Shown here: positions 23,097 through 33,760 of the stretch, piece by piece
Layout of the letters: each line of letters opens with the position of its first letter
Position numbering within the stretch: position 1 is the first letter of the stretch
Assembly: GCF_006716465.1 (NCBI RefSeq)
Contig: NZ_VFPB01000002.1
Location: forward strand, 310,001 to 374,000
Direction: 5' to 3'
DNA: 64,000 nucleotides
Source: Pseudoxanthomonas sp. 3HH-4
Lineage (GTDB): Bacteria; Pseudomonadota; Gammaproteobacteria; Xanthomonadales; Xanthomonadaceae
Made by a program: the position numbers and the translations under genes
The notes under the pieces: generated by a model
Told to the model about the DNA's origin: nothing
The model's database searches: none
The model's input: only the letters and a program-made list of their open reading frames with translations

Positions 23097-23220
23097 CCCC
23101 TCTCCCCCCGGGAGAGGGGTTGGGGTGAGGGTACGGCGGAATCAGCAAGGCTGGAACATCCCGGACTTCGCCGTACCCTCATCCGCCCCTTCGGGGCACC
23201 TTCTCCCGGAGGGAGAAGGA
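23097..23220. repeat. Composite intergenic repeat between pyrG and kdsA
   Basis: The left part (from 23097) is a hairpin of CCCCTCTCCC / GGGAGAGGGG followed by TTGGGGTGAGGGTACGGCG. The right part starts CGCCGTACCCTCATCCGCC and ends with a CTTCTCCC / GGGAGAAGG hairpin. GAGGGTACGGCG (23128-23139) and CGCCGTACCCTC (23169-23180) are perfect 12-bp inverted repeats, so the element is bounded by two hairpins facing each other. Repeats of this kind are common between genes in this family. Confidence 0.7.
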
Positions 23221-23228
23221 ACAAGCCT

Positions 23229-25028
<1,800 letters not shown>

Positions 25029-25280
25029 TCAGGGCTTGCGCTCTTCGTCTTCCTCGCCGGCCTTCTTCTGCTGACCTTCGGCGGCCTTGCGCTTGGCGGC
25101 GGCTTCGTTGGCGGCACGGCGACGCGCCTTGGCCTCCGGATCGGAGGGATCACTGGTCTGGGACTGGTCCTGCTTGGGCTTGTCGGCGTCGGTACCGGTC
25201 CGGGACTGGGCAAAGGCCTGGACCGCGAACAGCGCGCCGAAGGCAGCGGCGGACAGCAGCAACAGGTTGCGGGACTTCAT
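25029..25280 (-). CDS. Small secreted, highly charged protein of unknown function
   Basis: This 83-residue protein has a clear signal peptide (MKSRNLLLLSAAAFGALFAV followed by QAFAQ, cleavage after AFA). The mature part is low-complexity and charged: SDPEAKARRRAANEAAAKRK and then EGQQKKAGEEDEERKP. It is probably an extended helix in the periplasm. GGAG is spaced eight bases before the ATG. It lies upstream of pyrG on the same strand, with about 140 bases between. No family is recognised; the composition makes homology-based assignment weak. Confidence 0.75.
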   Translation of the reverse strand: MKSRNLLLLSAAAFGALFAVQAFAQSRTGTDADKPKQDQSQTSDPSDPEAKARRRAANEAAAKRKAAEGQQKKAGEEDEERKP

Positions 25281-25442
25281 GGCGGGGCTCCTGGTGGGTG
25301 GCGGGAATCTGGGGACACCGGCTGGCGTTCCCAAGGGCGTCCCTGTCCACGCGCGCAGTTTCAGCGTGTGCGACTGAACATGGCAAAAATCCGGGGCAGG
25401 CGGCACACTGCCGCACCCGTCAATCCCGACAAAGGACGTTGC

Positions 25443-26153
25443 ATGCGCTTCTCCTTCCGACTGCTCGCCGCGCTCACTGCCCTGGCCCTGCTGCCGGCGA
25501 TCGCGTGGGCGCAGCGCATGCCCGTACCCCTGAAGGACATCAGGCTGGACCAAGTGGCGCAGGACACCCAGCGCACCCACATGGTGGATGACACCATGGA
25601 ACTGGTCTGGGTCATACCGCCCGTCTATTGGCATGTTTCCGCCGCCCAGCAACAAGGCTTGTCCGACGCCGACCGCAAGCAGTTCATCGCGCAACTCGAT
25701 GACTATCTGCTCATCGCCATGGTGCGCGGCAAGGTGGGCATCGCCGGCATCGACGAATTCGCCGGCGCCGACACGATGTTCAGCGACATGCACTTCCTCG
25801 ACGCGACGGGCAAGGCCCACGCACCGATGGCGCCCACGAGCATTCCTACGCAGCTGAAGAATCTGCTCTCCATCCTCCGCCCCGTGATGGCCAACATGCT
25901 GGGGCCGATGGGCGACAACATGCATTTTGCCGTGCTCGATGCACGCGACGCCAAAGGCAAGCTCCTGTTCGATCCGATGGCGGACGGCCGTGTACAGGTC
26001 CGCACCTCGCTCGACACTTACAGCTTCCGCACGCCGCTCGGCAGCCTGCTGCCGGCCCGGCACGACGCCAGGACCGGCGAGAGCTTCCCCGGCGACTATC
26101 TCTTCAATCCCTATACCGGCGGCGCCCTGCAGGGCGCCGCGCAGCCCCGCTGA
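25443..26153 (+). CDS. Secreted protein of unknown function upstream of parE
   Basis: This 236-residue protein has a typical signal peptide (MRFSFRLLAALTALALLPAI, then AWA). The mature part carries MPVPLKDIRLDQVAQD, a Trp-rich VWVIPPVYWHVSAAQQQG, LDDYLLIAMVRGKVGIAGID and a C-terminal PGDYLFNPYTGGAL. AAAGGA precedes the ATG by six bases. It ends 15 bases before parE on the same strand and may share its transcript. I do not recognise a family; no catalytic motif or lipobox is seen. Confidence 0.78.
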   Translation: MRFSFRLLAALTALALLPAIAWAQRMPVPLKDIRLDQVAQDTQRTHMVDDTMELVWVIPPVYWHVSAAQQQGLSDADRKQFIAQLDDYLLIAMVRGKVGIAGIDEFAGADTMFSDMHFLDATGKAHAPMAPTSIPTQLKNLLSILRPVMANMLGPMGDNMHFAVLDARDAKGKLLFDPMADGRVQVRTSLDTYSFRTPLGSLLPARHDARTGESFPGDYLFNPYTGGALQGAAQPR

Positions 26154-26168
26154 GAACCCGCACGCACC

Positions 26169-28058
26169 ATGAGCAGTCGCTACAACGCCGCCGACATCGA
26201 AGTCCTTTCCGGTCTTGACCCCGTCAAGCGCCGTCCGGGCATGTACACGGACACCTCGCGCCCGAATCACCTGGCGCAGGAAGTCATCGACAACGCAGTG
26301 GACGAGGCCCTGGCCGGCCACGCCGGCAGCATCGAAGTCACCCTGTTCAAGGATGGCAGCTGCGAGGTCAGCGACGACGGGCGCGGCATGCCCGTCGACA
26401 TCCATCCCGAAGAGAAGATCCCGGGCGTGGAACTGATCCTCACCCGGCTGCATGCGGGTGGCAAGTTCAGCAACAAGAACTACACCTTTTCCGGCGGCCT
26501 GCATGGCGTGGGTGTCAGCGTGGTCAACGCGCTGTCCACCCTGGTGGAAGTGCACATCAAGCGCGACGGCAGCGAGCACCGCATCACCTTCCGCAACGGC
26601 GACCGCGCCACGCCGTTGGAAGTGGTCGGAAGCGTGGGCAAGAAAAACACAGGCACGCGCGTGCGCTTCTGGGCCGACCCGAAATACTTCGACACCCCGA
26701 AGTTCAACGTGCGCGCGCTCAAGCACCTGCTGCGCGCCAAGGCCGTGCTGTGCCCAGGCCTGAACGTCACCTTGTTCGACGAGGCAAGCGGCGAGCGGGA
26801 CAGTTGGCATTTCGAAGACGGCCTGCGTGACTACCTGCGGGGTGAAATGGCGGGCCGCGAACTGCTGCCACCGGACATTTTCGTCGGTCAGTTGAAGAAG
26901 GACAGCGAGGTCGTCGACTGGGCCGTGGCCTGGGTGCCGGAAGGTGAACTGGTGCAGGAAAGCTACGTCAACCTGATTCCCACCGCCCAGCACGGCACGC
27001 ATGTGAACGGCCTGCGCAGCGGCCTGACCGATGCGTTGCGCGAGTTCTGCGATTTCCGCAACCTGCTGCCGCGCGGCGTCAAGCTCGCGCCGGAGGACGT
27101 GTGGGATCGCGTGGCCTTCGTGCTGTCGCTGAAGATGACCGACCCGCAGTTCAGTGGCCAGACCAAGGAACGCCTGTCGTCGCGCCAGGCCGCCGGCTTC
27201 ATCGAAGGCGCCGCGCACGATGCCTTCAGTCTGTGGCTGAACCAGCACGTGGAGCTGGGCGAGAAGATCGCGCAGATCGCCATCGAGCGCGCCAGTGCGC
27301 GCCTGAAGACCGAGAAGCAGGTCATCCGCAAGAAGGTCACCCAGGGTCCTGCCCTGCCCGGCAAGCTGGCCGACTGCATCAGCCAGGACCTGTCTCGCAC
27401 CGAGCTGTTCCTGGTGGAAGGCGACTCCGCAGGCGGCAGCGCCAAGCAGGCGCGCGACAAGGATTTCCAGGCCATCCTGCCGCTGCGCGGCAAGATCCTG
27501 AACACGTGGGAAGTCGCCAGCACGTCGGTGCTCGCTTCCGATGAAGTGCACAACCTCGCCATTGCCATCGGCTGCGATCCCGGCAAGGACGACATCAGTG
27601 GGCTGCGCTACGGCAAGGTCGTGATCCTGGCCGACGCCGACTCCGACGGCCTCCACATCGCCACGCTCCTGGCCGCCCTGTTCCTGCGCCATTTCCCGGC
27701 GCTGGTACAGGCGGGCCATGTGTTTGTCGCCATGCCGCCGCTGTTCCGCGTGGATGTGGGCAAGCAGGTGTTCTATGCACTGGACGAGGAGGAGAAGCGC
27801 CTGCTGCTGGAGAAGATCGAGCGCGAGAAGATCCGCGGCCAGATCAACACGACCCGCTTCAAGGGTCTCGGCGAAATGAACCCCGCCCAGTTGCGCGAAT
27901 CCACCATCCACCCCGATACGCGGCGGCTGGTGCAGCTGACCGTGGATGACAGCCTGCAGACGCACGGCCTGATGGACATGCTGCTGGCCAAGAAGCGTGC
28001 GGGCGATCGCAAGACGTGGCTGGAAGCGAAGGGCGACCTGGCTTCCCTCGAAGTCTGA
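26169..28058 (+). CDS. parE: DNA topoisomerase IV subunit B
   Basis: ParE (629 residues) is the ATPase subunit of topoisomerase IV, which unlinks replicated chromosomes. GHKL ATPase motifs are [23 protein letters not shown] and [15 protein letters not shown]. The TOPRIM domain has [13 protein letters not shown] and [16 protein letters not shown], and the C-terminal end has [14 protein letters not shown]. Length (about 630, not about 800) and the loop [16 protein letters not shown] separate it from GyrB. parC is not in the window, so the two subunits are encoded apart, as is common in gammaproteobacteria. Confidence 0.96.
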   Translation: MSSRYNAADIEVLSGLDPVKRRPGMYTDTSRPNHLAQEVIDNAVDEALAGHAGSIEVTLFKDGSCEVSDDGRGMPVDIHPEEKIPGVELILTRLHAGGKFSNKNYTFSGGLHGVGVSVVNALSTLVEVHIKRDGSEHRITFRNGDRATPLEVVGSVGKKNTGTRVRFWADPKYFDTPKFNVRALKHLLRAKAVLCPGLNVTLFDEASGERDSWHFEDGLRDYLRGEMAGRELLPPDIFVGQLKKDSEVVDWAVAWVPEGELVQESYVNLIPTAQHGTHVNGLRSGLTDALREFCDFRNLLPRGVKLAPEDVWDRVAFVLSLKMTDPQFSGQTKERLSSRQAAGFIEGAAHDAFSLWLNQHVELGEKIAQIAIERASARLKTEKQVIRKKVTQGPALPGKLADCISQDLSRTELFLVEGDSAGGSAKQARDKDFQAILPLRGKILNTWEVASTSVLASDEVHNLAIAIGCDPGKDDISGLRYGKVVILADADSDGLHIATLLAALFLRHFPALVQAGHVFVAMPPLFRVDVGKQVFYALDEEEKRLLLEKIEREKIRGQINTTRFKGLGEMNPAQLRESTIHPDTRRLVQLTVDDSLQTHGLMDMLLAKKRAGDRKTWLEAKGDLASLEV

Positions 28059-28175
28059 AACCCGGCGGCAATTGGATGTCAGGGGTCGTTGCGGCGGCCC
28101 CATCGCGAATGATGGCGGCGCCATGTCGGGCACGGTTCAACATGCCTTTCACCCTCCCGGTGAGATAACGCGGGC

Positions 28176-29318
28176 ATGGCGCAGACACCACCGCACAACC
28201 CCCATCCCTACACCTTCGGACTCGAGGAGGAATACTTCCTCGTGCGCAGCAACGGCCGGCGCCTGCGCCACATGCCTCGCCGCTTCTTCGAGGAATGCCG
28301 CGACACCCTGGGGGACCGTTTCGGCAGCGAGATGCTGCAGACCCAGGTCGAAGTGCAGACTCGAGTACATGATGATCCCGCCATCGCGGAATCCGATCTG
28401 CTGGCGTTGCGTCGCGGGGTTGATGGCATCGCGCGCAGGCATGGATTGTGGATCCTCGCGGCGGGCACGCATCCCTCGGCGCAATGGCGCGGGCAGCTCA
28501 GCACCGACAAACCGCACTACGACCAAGTGATGGATGAGCTGCAGATGCTCGGTCACCGCAACCTGTTGTGCGGGCTGCATGTGCACGTGCAACCTGCCGA
28601 CCCTTCCTCGCGTGTCACGCTCATGGCGCGCATGCAACCTTTCCTACCGTTGCTGCTGGCCTTCAGCACGTCGTCACCGTTCTGGATGGGACATGCCACC
28701 GGGCTGATGGGATACCGCCAGACCGCCTATCAGGAGATCCCGCGGACCGGACTCCCGCCGCTGTTCCGAGACCAAGCGGAATACGACCGCTACGTGCAGC
28801 GCATGGTCGACGGCTGCGCCATCCCGGATGCGAGCTTCCTGTGGTGGGCGCTGCGGCCATCGCTCGCCTTTCCCACGCTGGAGTTGCGCGTGACCGACGC
28901 GTGTACCGATCCTCACGACGCACTGGCGATCGCGCAGCTGTTCCGCTGCCTGGTACGGCACCTGGATCGCAAGCCTGCCCTGCATGCGGAACTGGGGAGC
29001 GGCGACCAGGCCGTGATTGCGGAGAACCTATGGCGCGCGCAGCGCTACGGTTTCGATGCGGGACTGATCGACCTGGGCAGCCGCCGACTGGTCTCAGTGC
29101 GCGAGATGCTGGACAACACGCTCGATGCACTGGCCGACGACATCGACGCGCTGGCATGCAGGCCACAGATCGATCGCTTCTGGCGCATCCTCGATAAAGG
29201 CACCAGCGCCCATCGGCAACTGCAACTGCACCGCGAACGCCGCCTGGCCGGCGATACGCATTCCGAGGCACTCAACCACGTGGTCCAATGGCTCGCGCGC
29301 GCAAGCGCCGCTCCGTGA
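28176..29318 (+). CDS. YbdK-type carboxylate-amine ligase (glutamate-cysteine ligase 2 family)
   Basis: This 380-residue protein belongs to the GCS2 family, with GLEEEYFLV near residue 15, EMLQTQVEVQT, LCGLHVHVQPAD, the central FSTSSPFWMG and TLELRVTDACTD. Family members such as E. coli YbdK show weak glutamate-cysteine ligase activity; the natural substrate is not known. A glutathione reductase gene lies 1.8 kb further on the opposite strand, so a link to thiol metabolism is possible but is inference. It starts 117 bases after parE, enough for its own promoter. Confidence 0.9.
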   Translation: MAQTPPHNPHPYTFGLEEEYFLVRSNGRRLRHMPRRFFEECRDTLGDRFGSEMLQTQVEVQTRVHDDPAIAESDLLALRRGVDGIARRHGLWILAAGTHPSAQWRGQLSTDKPHYDQVMDELQMLGHRNLLCGLHVHVQPADPSSRVTLMARMQPFLPLLLAFSTSSPFWMGHATGLMGYRQTAYQEIPRTGLPPLFRDQAEYDRYVQRMVDGCAIPDASFLWWALRPSLAFPTLELRVTDACTDPHDALAIAQLFRCLVRHLDRKPALHAELGSGDQAVIAENLWRAQRYGFDAGLIDLGSRRLVSVREMLDNTLDALADDIDALACRPQIDRFWRILDKGTSAHRQLQLHRERRLAGDTHSEALNHVVQWLARASAAP

Positions 29319-29331
29319 CCGGCGCGCATAC

Positions 29332-30315
29332 TCAGCGCGCGATGGGCTTCTGCTGCGACACCACGAAAACGCCCGCCATCACCAGCACCGTACCCGCGAT
29401 CTGCCACGGACCCATCGGCTCGCCCAGCAACAACAGGCTGAGCACGATGGTCGACACCGGGCCAATCATGCCGACCTGCGCCGCCAGTGCGGAACCGATC
29501 CGGGCTACGGCCATCATGACCGCCAGCACCGGTAATACCGTACAAAGCGTGCCGTTGACCAGCGACAGCGCGTACACCTCCCACGACAGCACCAGTGCGT
29601 CGAGCGGTCGGAGCAGCAGGAACTGCAGCAGGCAAAGCACGCTGGCCACGCTGCTGGCGTATGCGGTCAGACGTACCGCGCCCACGCGTGCGACCACTTC
29701 GCCGCTGCCGACGAGATAGAGCGCATAGGCCAGCGCGCTGCCGAATACCAGCACGCTGCCGAGCGCGATGTTGGAACCGCCTGCCCGCAGGTCATGACCG
29801 AACGCCAGGGCCACGCCGGCATAGCTGACCACCAGCGCGCACGCCTGTCTGCGCGAGATGCGCCTGCGGAACGCCAACCAGCCGATCAGCGCCACCAGCG
29901 TCGGCGTGAGGTACAGGATCAACCGCTCCAGCGTGGCGGTGATGTAGGCCAGACCCGCGAAGTCGAGGAAACTGGCCAGGTAGTAGCCGAGGAAACCCAG
30001 CAGCAGGATTCTGCCCACGTCATCCTTCGACAGTGCCTCGCTGCGCCGCGCGGCCCAGAACCCCATCAGCAGGAAGAACGGGAACGCGACCAGCATGCGC
30101 AGCGCCAGCAAGGTCACCGCGTCGGCACCGTAGCGATAGCCCAGCTTGACGATGATCGCCTTGCCGGAAAAGGCGATGGCACCCAAGGCGGCGAGCAGCA
30201 GGCCGGAGCGGCTGACCGCGTGCAGGCCCGGCCGCGCCTGCGGCGCTTCCACTGCCTCGGCCGGCGCCACGTCGAGTGGCTGCGCCAGTTCGTCTTCCGC
30301 TTGCGGCTGTGTCAT
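29332..30315 (-). CDS. EamA/DMT-superfamily transporter
   Basis: This 327-residue integral membrane protein has about ten hydrophobic segments in two repeats of five (EamA repeats). The first repeat has FSGKAIIVKLGYRYGADAVT and the second LVYFGSALAYALYLVGSGEV-like sequence (VLVFGSALAYALYLVGSGEV). A polar N-terminus of about 35 residues (QPQAEDELAQPLDVAPAEAV) precedes them. DMT proteins export or import small metabolites; no substrate can be deduced. It starts ten bases after the HutG-like gene and is the last gene of a probable five-gene minus-strand operon. Confidence 0.88.
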   Translation of the reverse strand: MTQPQAEDELAQPLDVAPAEAVEAPQARPGLHAVSRSGLLLAALGAIAFSGKAIIVKLGYRYGADAVTLLALRMLVAFPFFLLMGFWAARRSEALSKDDVGRILLLGFLGYYLASFLDFAGLAYITATLERLILYLTPTLVALIGWLAFRRRISRRQACALVVSYAGVALAFGHDLRAGGSNIALGSVLVFGSALAYALYLVGSGEVVARVGAVRLTAYASSVASVLCLLQFLLLRPLDALVLSWEVYALSLVNGTLCTVLPVLAVMMAVARIGSALAAQVGMIGPVSTIVLSLLLLGEPMGPWQIAGTVLVMAGVFVVSQQKPIAR

Positions 30316-30325
30316 GGCGACCGCT

Positions 30326-31102
30326 TCACGCCAGCGTGCATTCCAGCAGGCGGTGGATCAGCACCCGCGTGCGCGCGGCGCGCTCGGGCAAGTAGGCGAA
30401 GCTGTCTTCGTCCATGTAGTTCAGCTGCGCCAGTTCGAGCTGCACCGCCTGGATGCCCCGGGTGACATCGGCGTAATGGCGGGTGATGTAACCGCCGCGG
30501 AATCGACCATTCACGACGAAGCTGAAGTCCGCCTGCGACGCAAGCACGCTTTCCAGTGCGTGCTGCAAGCCTGGCGAACAGCTCATGCCACCAGCAGTAC
30601 CGAGGTTGAAATCCGGCAAGCGACCCTCGAACAGGAACGGCACCTCGCTTCGGATGGAGTGGCCTTCCCACAACACGACGCGCCCGTGTGCTTCGTGGAG
30701 ACGCGCGATCTCGGCCTGCAGGGCTCGATGATAGGGGCGCCAGTAGGTGTCCACGCGTGCCGCGATCTCCTCCGGCGTCGGCTCCTGTCCCGGCAGATAG
30801 ACCGGCTCGCCGCTGAAACGCACGGTGGGGCACAGGCCAGTGGTGTTCTGGCCCGGATAGAGCGAGACATCATCCTCGGGCCGGTTGAGGTCTATCACGT
30901 AGCGCGAGTACGCAGGCACGATGATCGACGCGCCAAGTCCGCGCGCGAAGGCATACAGGTCGGCGACATGCCAATCGGTATCCGGCACGCAGCATGCCTC
31001 CGTCGTCAGGCGCGCAACGAGGTCATCCGGCAGCGCGGTGCCGTGATGCGGCAGGCTGATGAGCAGCGGCGCCGTGCCGCGATGCAGGGTGTAGGTATCC
31101 AT
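30326..31102 (-). CDS. N-formylglutamate amidohydrolase-like protein (HutG/FGase family)
   Basis: This 258-residue protein resembles N-formylglutamate deformylase, which yields glutamate and formate at the end of one histidine degradation branch. Motifs are PLLISLPHHGTALP, VIDLNRPEDD, the zinc and active-site region VVLWEGHSIRSEVPFLFEGR, LPDFNLGT and FVVNGRFRGGYITRHYAD. No hutH, hutU or hutI gene is present nearby. It sits between gor and an EamA transporter on the same strand, so its substrate could be another N-acyl or N-formyl amino acid. Confidence 0.85.
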   Translation of the reverse strand: MDTYTLHRGTAPLLISLPHHGTALPDDLVARLTTEACCVPDTDWHVADLYAFARGLGASIIVPAYSRYVIDLNRPEDDVSLYPGQNTTGLCPTVRFSGEPVYLPGQEPTPEEIAARVDTYWRPYHRALQAEIARLHEAHGRVVLWEGHSIRSEVPFLFEGRLPDFNLGTAGGMSCSPGLQHALESVLASQADFSFVVNGRFRGGYITRHYADVTRGIQAVQLELAQLNYMDEDSFAYLPERAARTRVLIHRLLECTLA

Positions 31103-31138
31103 GCCGCCATTGTATCGCCGCACCTACCGTGGCAGGCG

Positions 31139-32494
31139 TCACCGCAGGAGCACCACTTCCTCGGCGCTGGTGGGGTGGATGGCCATCGTGTCGTGCAGGT
31201 CGGCCAGGGTGATGCCCTTCTTCAACGCCACCGCGAACCCCTGCAGCATTTCGTCAGCCCCCTCGCCCAGCAGATGCAGTCCGACCACTCGCCGGTCGTC
31301 GCCCGTGCAGACCAGCTTGAACAGGCTGCGCTGCGGCGAATCGGCCAGTGCATGCAGCATCGGCCTGAAGCGCGTCGCATATACGCTCACCTGATCGCCG
31401 AAGCAGGCGCGCGCCTCCGCTTCGGTCAGCCCCACTTTTCCGACCGGCGGATGGGAGAACACCACCGTGGCGATGTTGCGATAGTCCAGCTTCGCATCGG
31501 CCTGTCCACCGAAGACACGGTCCATCAGGCGACGCGCGGCTGCAATGGCCACCGGGGTCAACGCGGCCTGCCCCGTCACGTCACCCACGGCGCAGATCCC
31601 GTCGACCGAGGTGCGCTGGTACGCATCCACCTGGACGAATCCACGCGCATCGGTCGCCACGCCAGCATTCTCCAGACCCATGCCGGACGTGTTGGGTGTA
31701 CGTCCCGTCGCGAAAATCAGCGCGTCGAAGCGCTCGCTGCGCGTCCCGTCCACCGCCAGTACCGTCACTCCGCCCCCGGACGCCTCTTCCAACGCTGCCA
31801 CGGCATGTCCGAAATGCAGGCGAACCCCGTGCTGGCGCACGTCATCCGCCAGCTCCGCGGTGATCTGCTCGTCGAAGCCATCCAACAAACGATGACCGCG
31901 CACGAAAAGTTCCACCTGGCTGCCCAGCGCCTGCAACACGCCGGCCAGTTCGATCGCGACGTAACCACCGCCCACGATCGCTACGCGGGGAGGCGCCGCG
32001 CACAGGTTGAAGAAGTCATCCGAGACCATGCCGAGTCCAGCCCCGGGAATCTCCGGTCGCGATGGCCGGCCCCCTGTCGCAATCAGCACCTGCCTGCCTT
32101 GCAGCGCCACGCCGTCTGCGTTGACCACGGTGCGCGCGTCGCTGAAACGGCCATGGCAAGGCATCAGCACCACGCCACTTTCATCCAGCCGCTTGCGATA
32201 GCTGGCATGGATGCCGGCGATGTAGCGCTGGCGATGGACGATGAACTCCTTCCAGTCCAGCGTGGGCGGCGAAACGTCGAAGCCCAGCGATGATGCCAAG
32301 GCGATCTTCTGCGACAGTTCGGCCGCCAGCCACATCGCCTTCTTGGGCACGCAGCCCACGTTGACGCAGGTGCCTCCCAGTTCCCTGGGTTCCAGCAAGG
32401 CCACCTTCGCGCCATGCGACGCCGCGCGGAAAGCGCCGGCCAGACCGCCCGAGCCGCCCCCCATCACGATCAGGTCGAATTCCTGTGGCTTCAT
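31139..32494 (-). CDS. gor: Glutathione-disulfide reductase
   Basis: This 451-residue flavoprotein reduces oxidised glutathione with NADPH. The FAD-binding GGGSGGLAGAFRAA is at the N-terminus. The redox-active disulfide is in GGTCVNVGCVPKKAMW, and the NADPH domain has IVGGGYVAIELAGVL. ICAVGDVTGQAALTPVA and the C-terminal active-site His-Glu segment AIHPTSAEEVVLLR complete the class I disulfide reductase pattern. Mycothione or trypanothione reductases are the alternatives; the motif spacing fits bacterial Gor. Its start overlaps the stop of the upstream amino-acid oxidase gene (ATGA). Confidence 0.92.
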   Translation of the reverse strand: MKPQEFDLIVMGGGSGGLAGAFRAASHGAKVALLEPRELGGTCVNVGCVPKKAMWLAAELSQKIALASSLGFDVSPPTLDWKEFIVHRQRYIAGIHASYRKRLDESGVVLMPCHGRFSDARTVVNADGVALQGRQVLIATGGRPSRPEIPGAGLGMVSDDFFNLCAAPPRVAIVGGGYVAIELAGVLQALGSQVELFVRGHRLLDGFDEQITAELADDVRQHGVRLHFGHAVAALEEASGGGVTVLAVDGTRSERFDALIFATGRTPNTSGMGLENAGVATDARGFVQVDAYQRTSVDGICAVGDVTGQAALTPVAIAAARRLMDRVFGGQADAKLDYRNIATVVFSHPPVGKVGLTEAEARACFGDQVSVYATRFRPMLHALADSPQRSLFKLVCTGDDRRVVGLHLLGEGADEMLQGFAVALKKGITLADLHDTMAIHPTSAEEVVLLR

Positions 32495-33741
32495 GCAAAT
32501 CGCTCCGGTCGGTAGGGCAAGGGATCGAGCGCCGGTGATCGGCCCGTCATCAGGTCGGCTATGAGCTGGCCAGTTGCGGTGCTCATGCTGATACCGAGCA
32601 TGCCGTGGCCCGTCGCCATCCACACGTGACGATGGCCAGGTGCGCGCCCCAGCAACGGAAGATCATCCCATGTCATCGGGCGCCACCCGCACCAGCGCTC
32701 GTGCACCTGTGCCCCGAAGGGCTCATGCAGGAACTCGCGCGCCCCGCGTTCGAGGGCAGCCAGCCGCGTCTCGTTGAGCGTGTCGTCAAGGCCCGAGAAC
32801 TCCATCGTGCTGCCCAAGCGGAAGCCGCTTTCCCACACGGTCACGCAGACCGAGCGATCCTTCAGCACCATCGGGTGGCGCGGTACGCGCACTGGCCGCG
32901 CATAGGTGATCGAATAACCCTTGCCCGGCTGGATGGGCGCCTTCAATCCCAGCGTGTGCGCGAACGCAGGCGTCCAGGCGCCCAGTGCGATGACGGCATC
33001 ATGCCCTGCACGCGCTCCCTGCGCCGTTGTCAGCCGTACGCCGGTGGAGGTCGTTTCGAGCCTTTCCACGCGACAGTATTCTTCGATGACACCCCCGCGC
33101 TCCCGCACCACGCGCGCAAGTTCCGCCACGTAACGGTCCGGACGCAGTCGCGCATCGCCGGGAAACCGGATGGCGCCCGCGACGCCGGGCAGCATGGCGG
33201 GTTCTTCGCGCTCGTAGTCCCCACCCCCGAATACCTGCGTGGCAATGCCGAATTCCGCCAGCGCCCCGCATTCGTCCACATGGCGCTGGAATCTGCGGGG
33301 ATCGCGAAACACGTAGTCGAGCCCCTCCTCCTCGAACTCGCAGTCCAGTCGATAGCGGTCTACCCAGTCCGCCAACCGGCCACGCGCATCGTTGAGCAAT
33401 GCGGCTCGTGCCTGCGTGCTGCGGCGCCAATCGCGCAGGTTGCAGCGTGCGGCGAAGCGCAGCAGCCAGTGCCACAGCGCGGGATCGACGCGGGGCTTGA
33501 GGTAGAGCGGCGCATCCGGCGTGAACATCCACCTCAATGCCTGTGCCACCACGCCCGGCGCGGCCAGGGGTGGCGCGTGGCTGGGCGTGATGGTGCCGCA
33601 GTTGCCATGCGAGGCGCCGCCGCCGACGCCGGCGGCGTCCAGCACGCGCACGCCCCGGCCTGCTTCGAGCAGTGCCAGCGCGGTCGCCAGGCCAATGGCA
33701 CCGCCACCGATGATCAGGACGTCGTCGCGGGGAATATCCAC
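32491..33741 (-). CDS. FAD-dependent D-amino acid dehydrogenase/oxidase (DadA-like)
   Basis: This 416-residue DAO-family flavoprotein has the dinucleotide fold VLIIGGGAIGLATALALLEAG at the start, split by GGGASHGNCGTITPSHAPPL. Its C-terminal end is DDLPLLGRAPGHRHVWMATG followed by GHGMLGISMSTATG. GKGYSITY and RWCGWRPMTWDDLP are typical of DadA and of D-hydroxyproline dehydrogenases. The start is GTG at 33741. It is translationally coupled to gor (ATGA) and lies 19 bases after DUF418. A D-amino acid or D-hydroxyproline substrate is likely; no epimerase gene is nearby to decide. Confidence 0.87.
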   Translation of the reverse strand: MDIPRDDVLIIGGGAIGLATALALLEAGRGVRVLDAAGVGGGASHGNCGTITPSHAPPLAAPGVVAQALRWMFTPDAPLYLKPRVDPALWHWLLRFAARCNLRDWRRSTQARAALLNDARGRLADWVDRYRLDCEFEEEGLDYVFRDPRRFQRHVDECGALAEFGIATQVFGGGDYEREEPAMLPGVAGAIRFPGDARLRPDRYVAELARVVRERGGVIEEYCRVERLETTSTGVRLTTAQGARAGHDAVIALGAWTPAFAHTLGLKAPIQPGKGYSITYARPVRVPRHPMVLKDRSVCVTVWESGFRLGSTMEFSGLDDTLNETRLAALERGAREFLHEPFGAQVHERWCGWRPMTWDDLPLLGRAPGHRHVWMATGHGMLGISMSTATGQLIADLMTGRSPALDPLPYRPERFA

Positions 33742-33760
33742 CCTGTCAGTCTAGTCGCTA

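Noticed and set aside
26169-28058. The gene at 26169 as gyrB
   Set aside because: Length of about 630 residues and sequence details fit ParE; the extra insert of proteobacterial GyrB is absent.
25029-28133. A 1034-codon minus-strand open frame across parE
   Set aside because: It runs antisense to parE, whose motifs are unmistakable. Only the last 83 codons (25029-25280) look like a real small gene; the rest is a GC-rich shadow frame.
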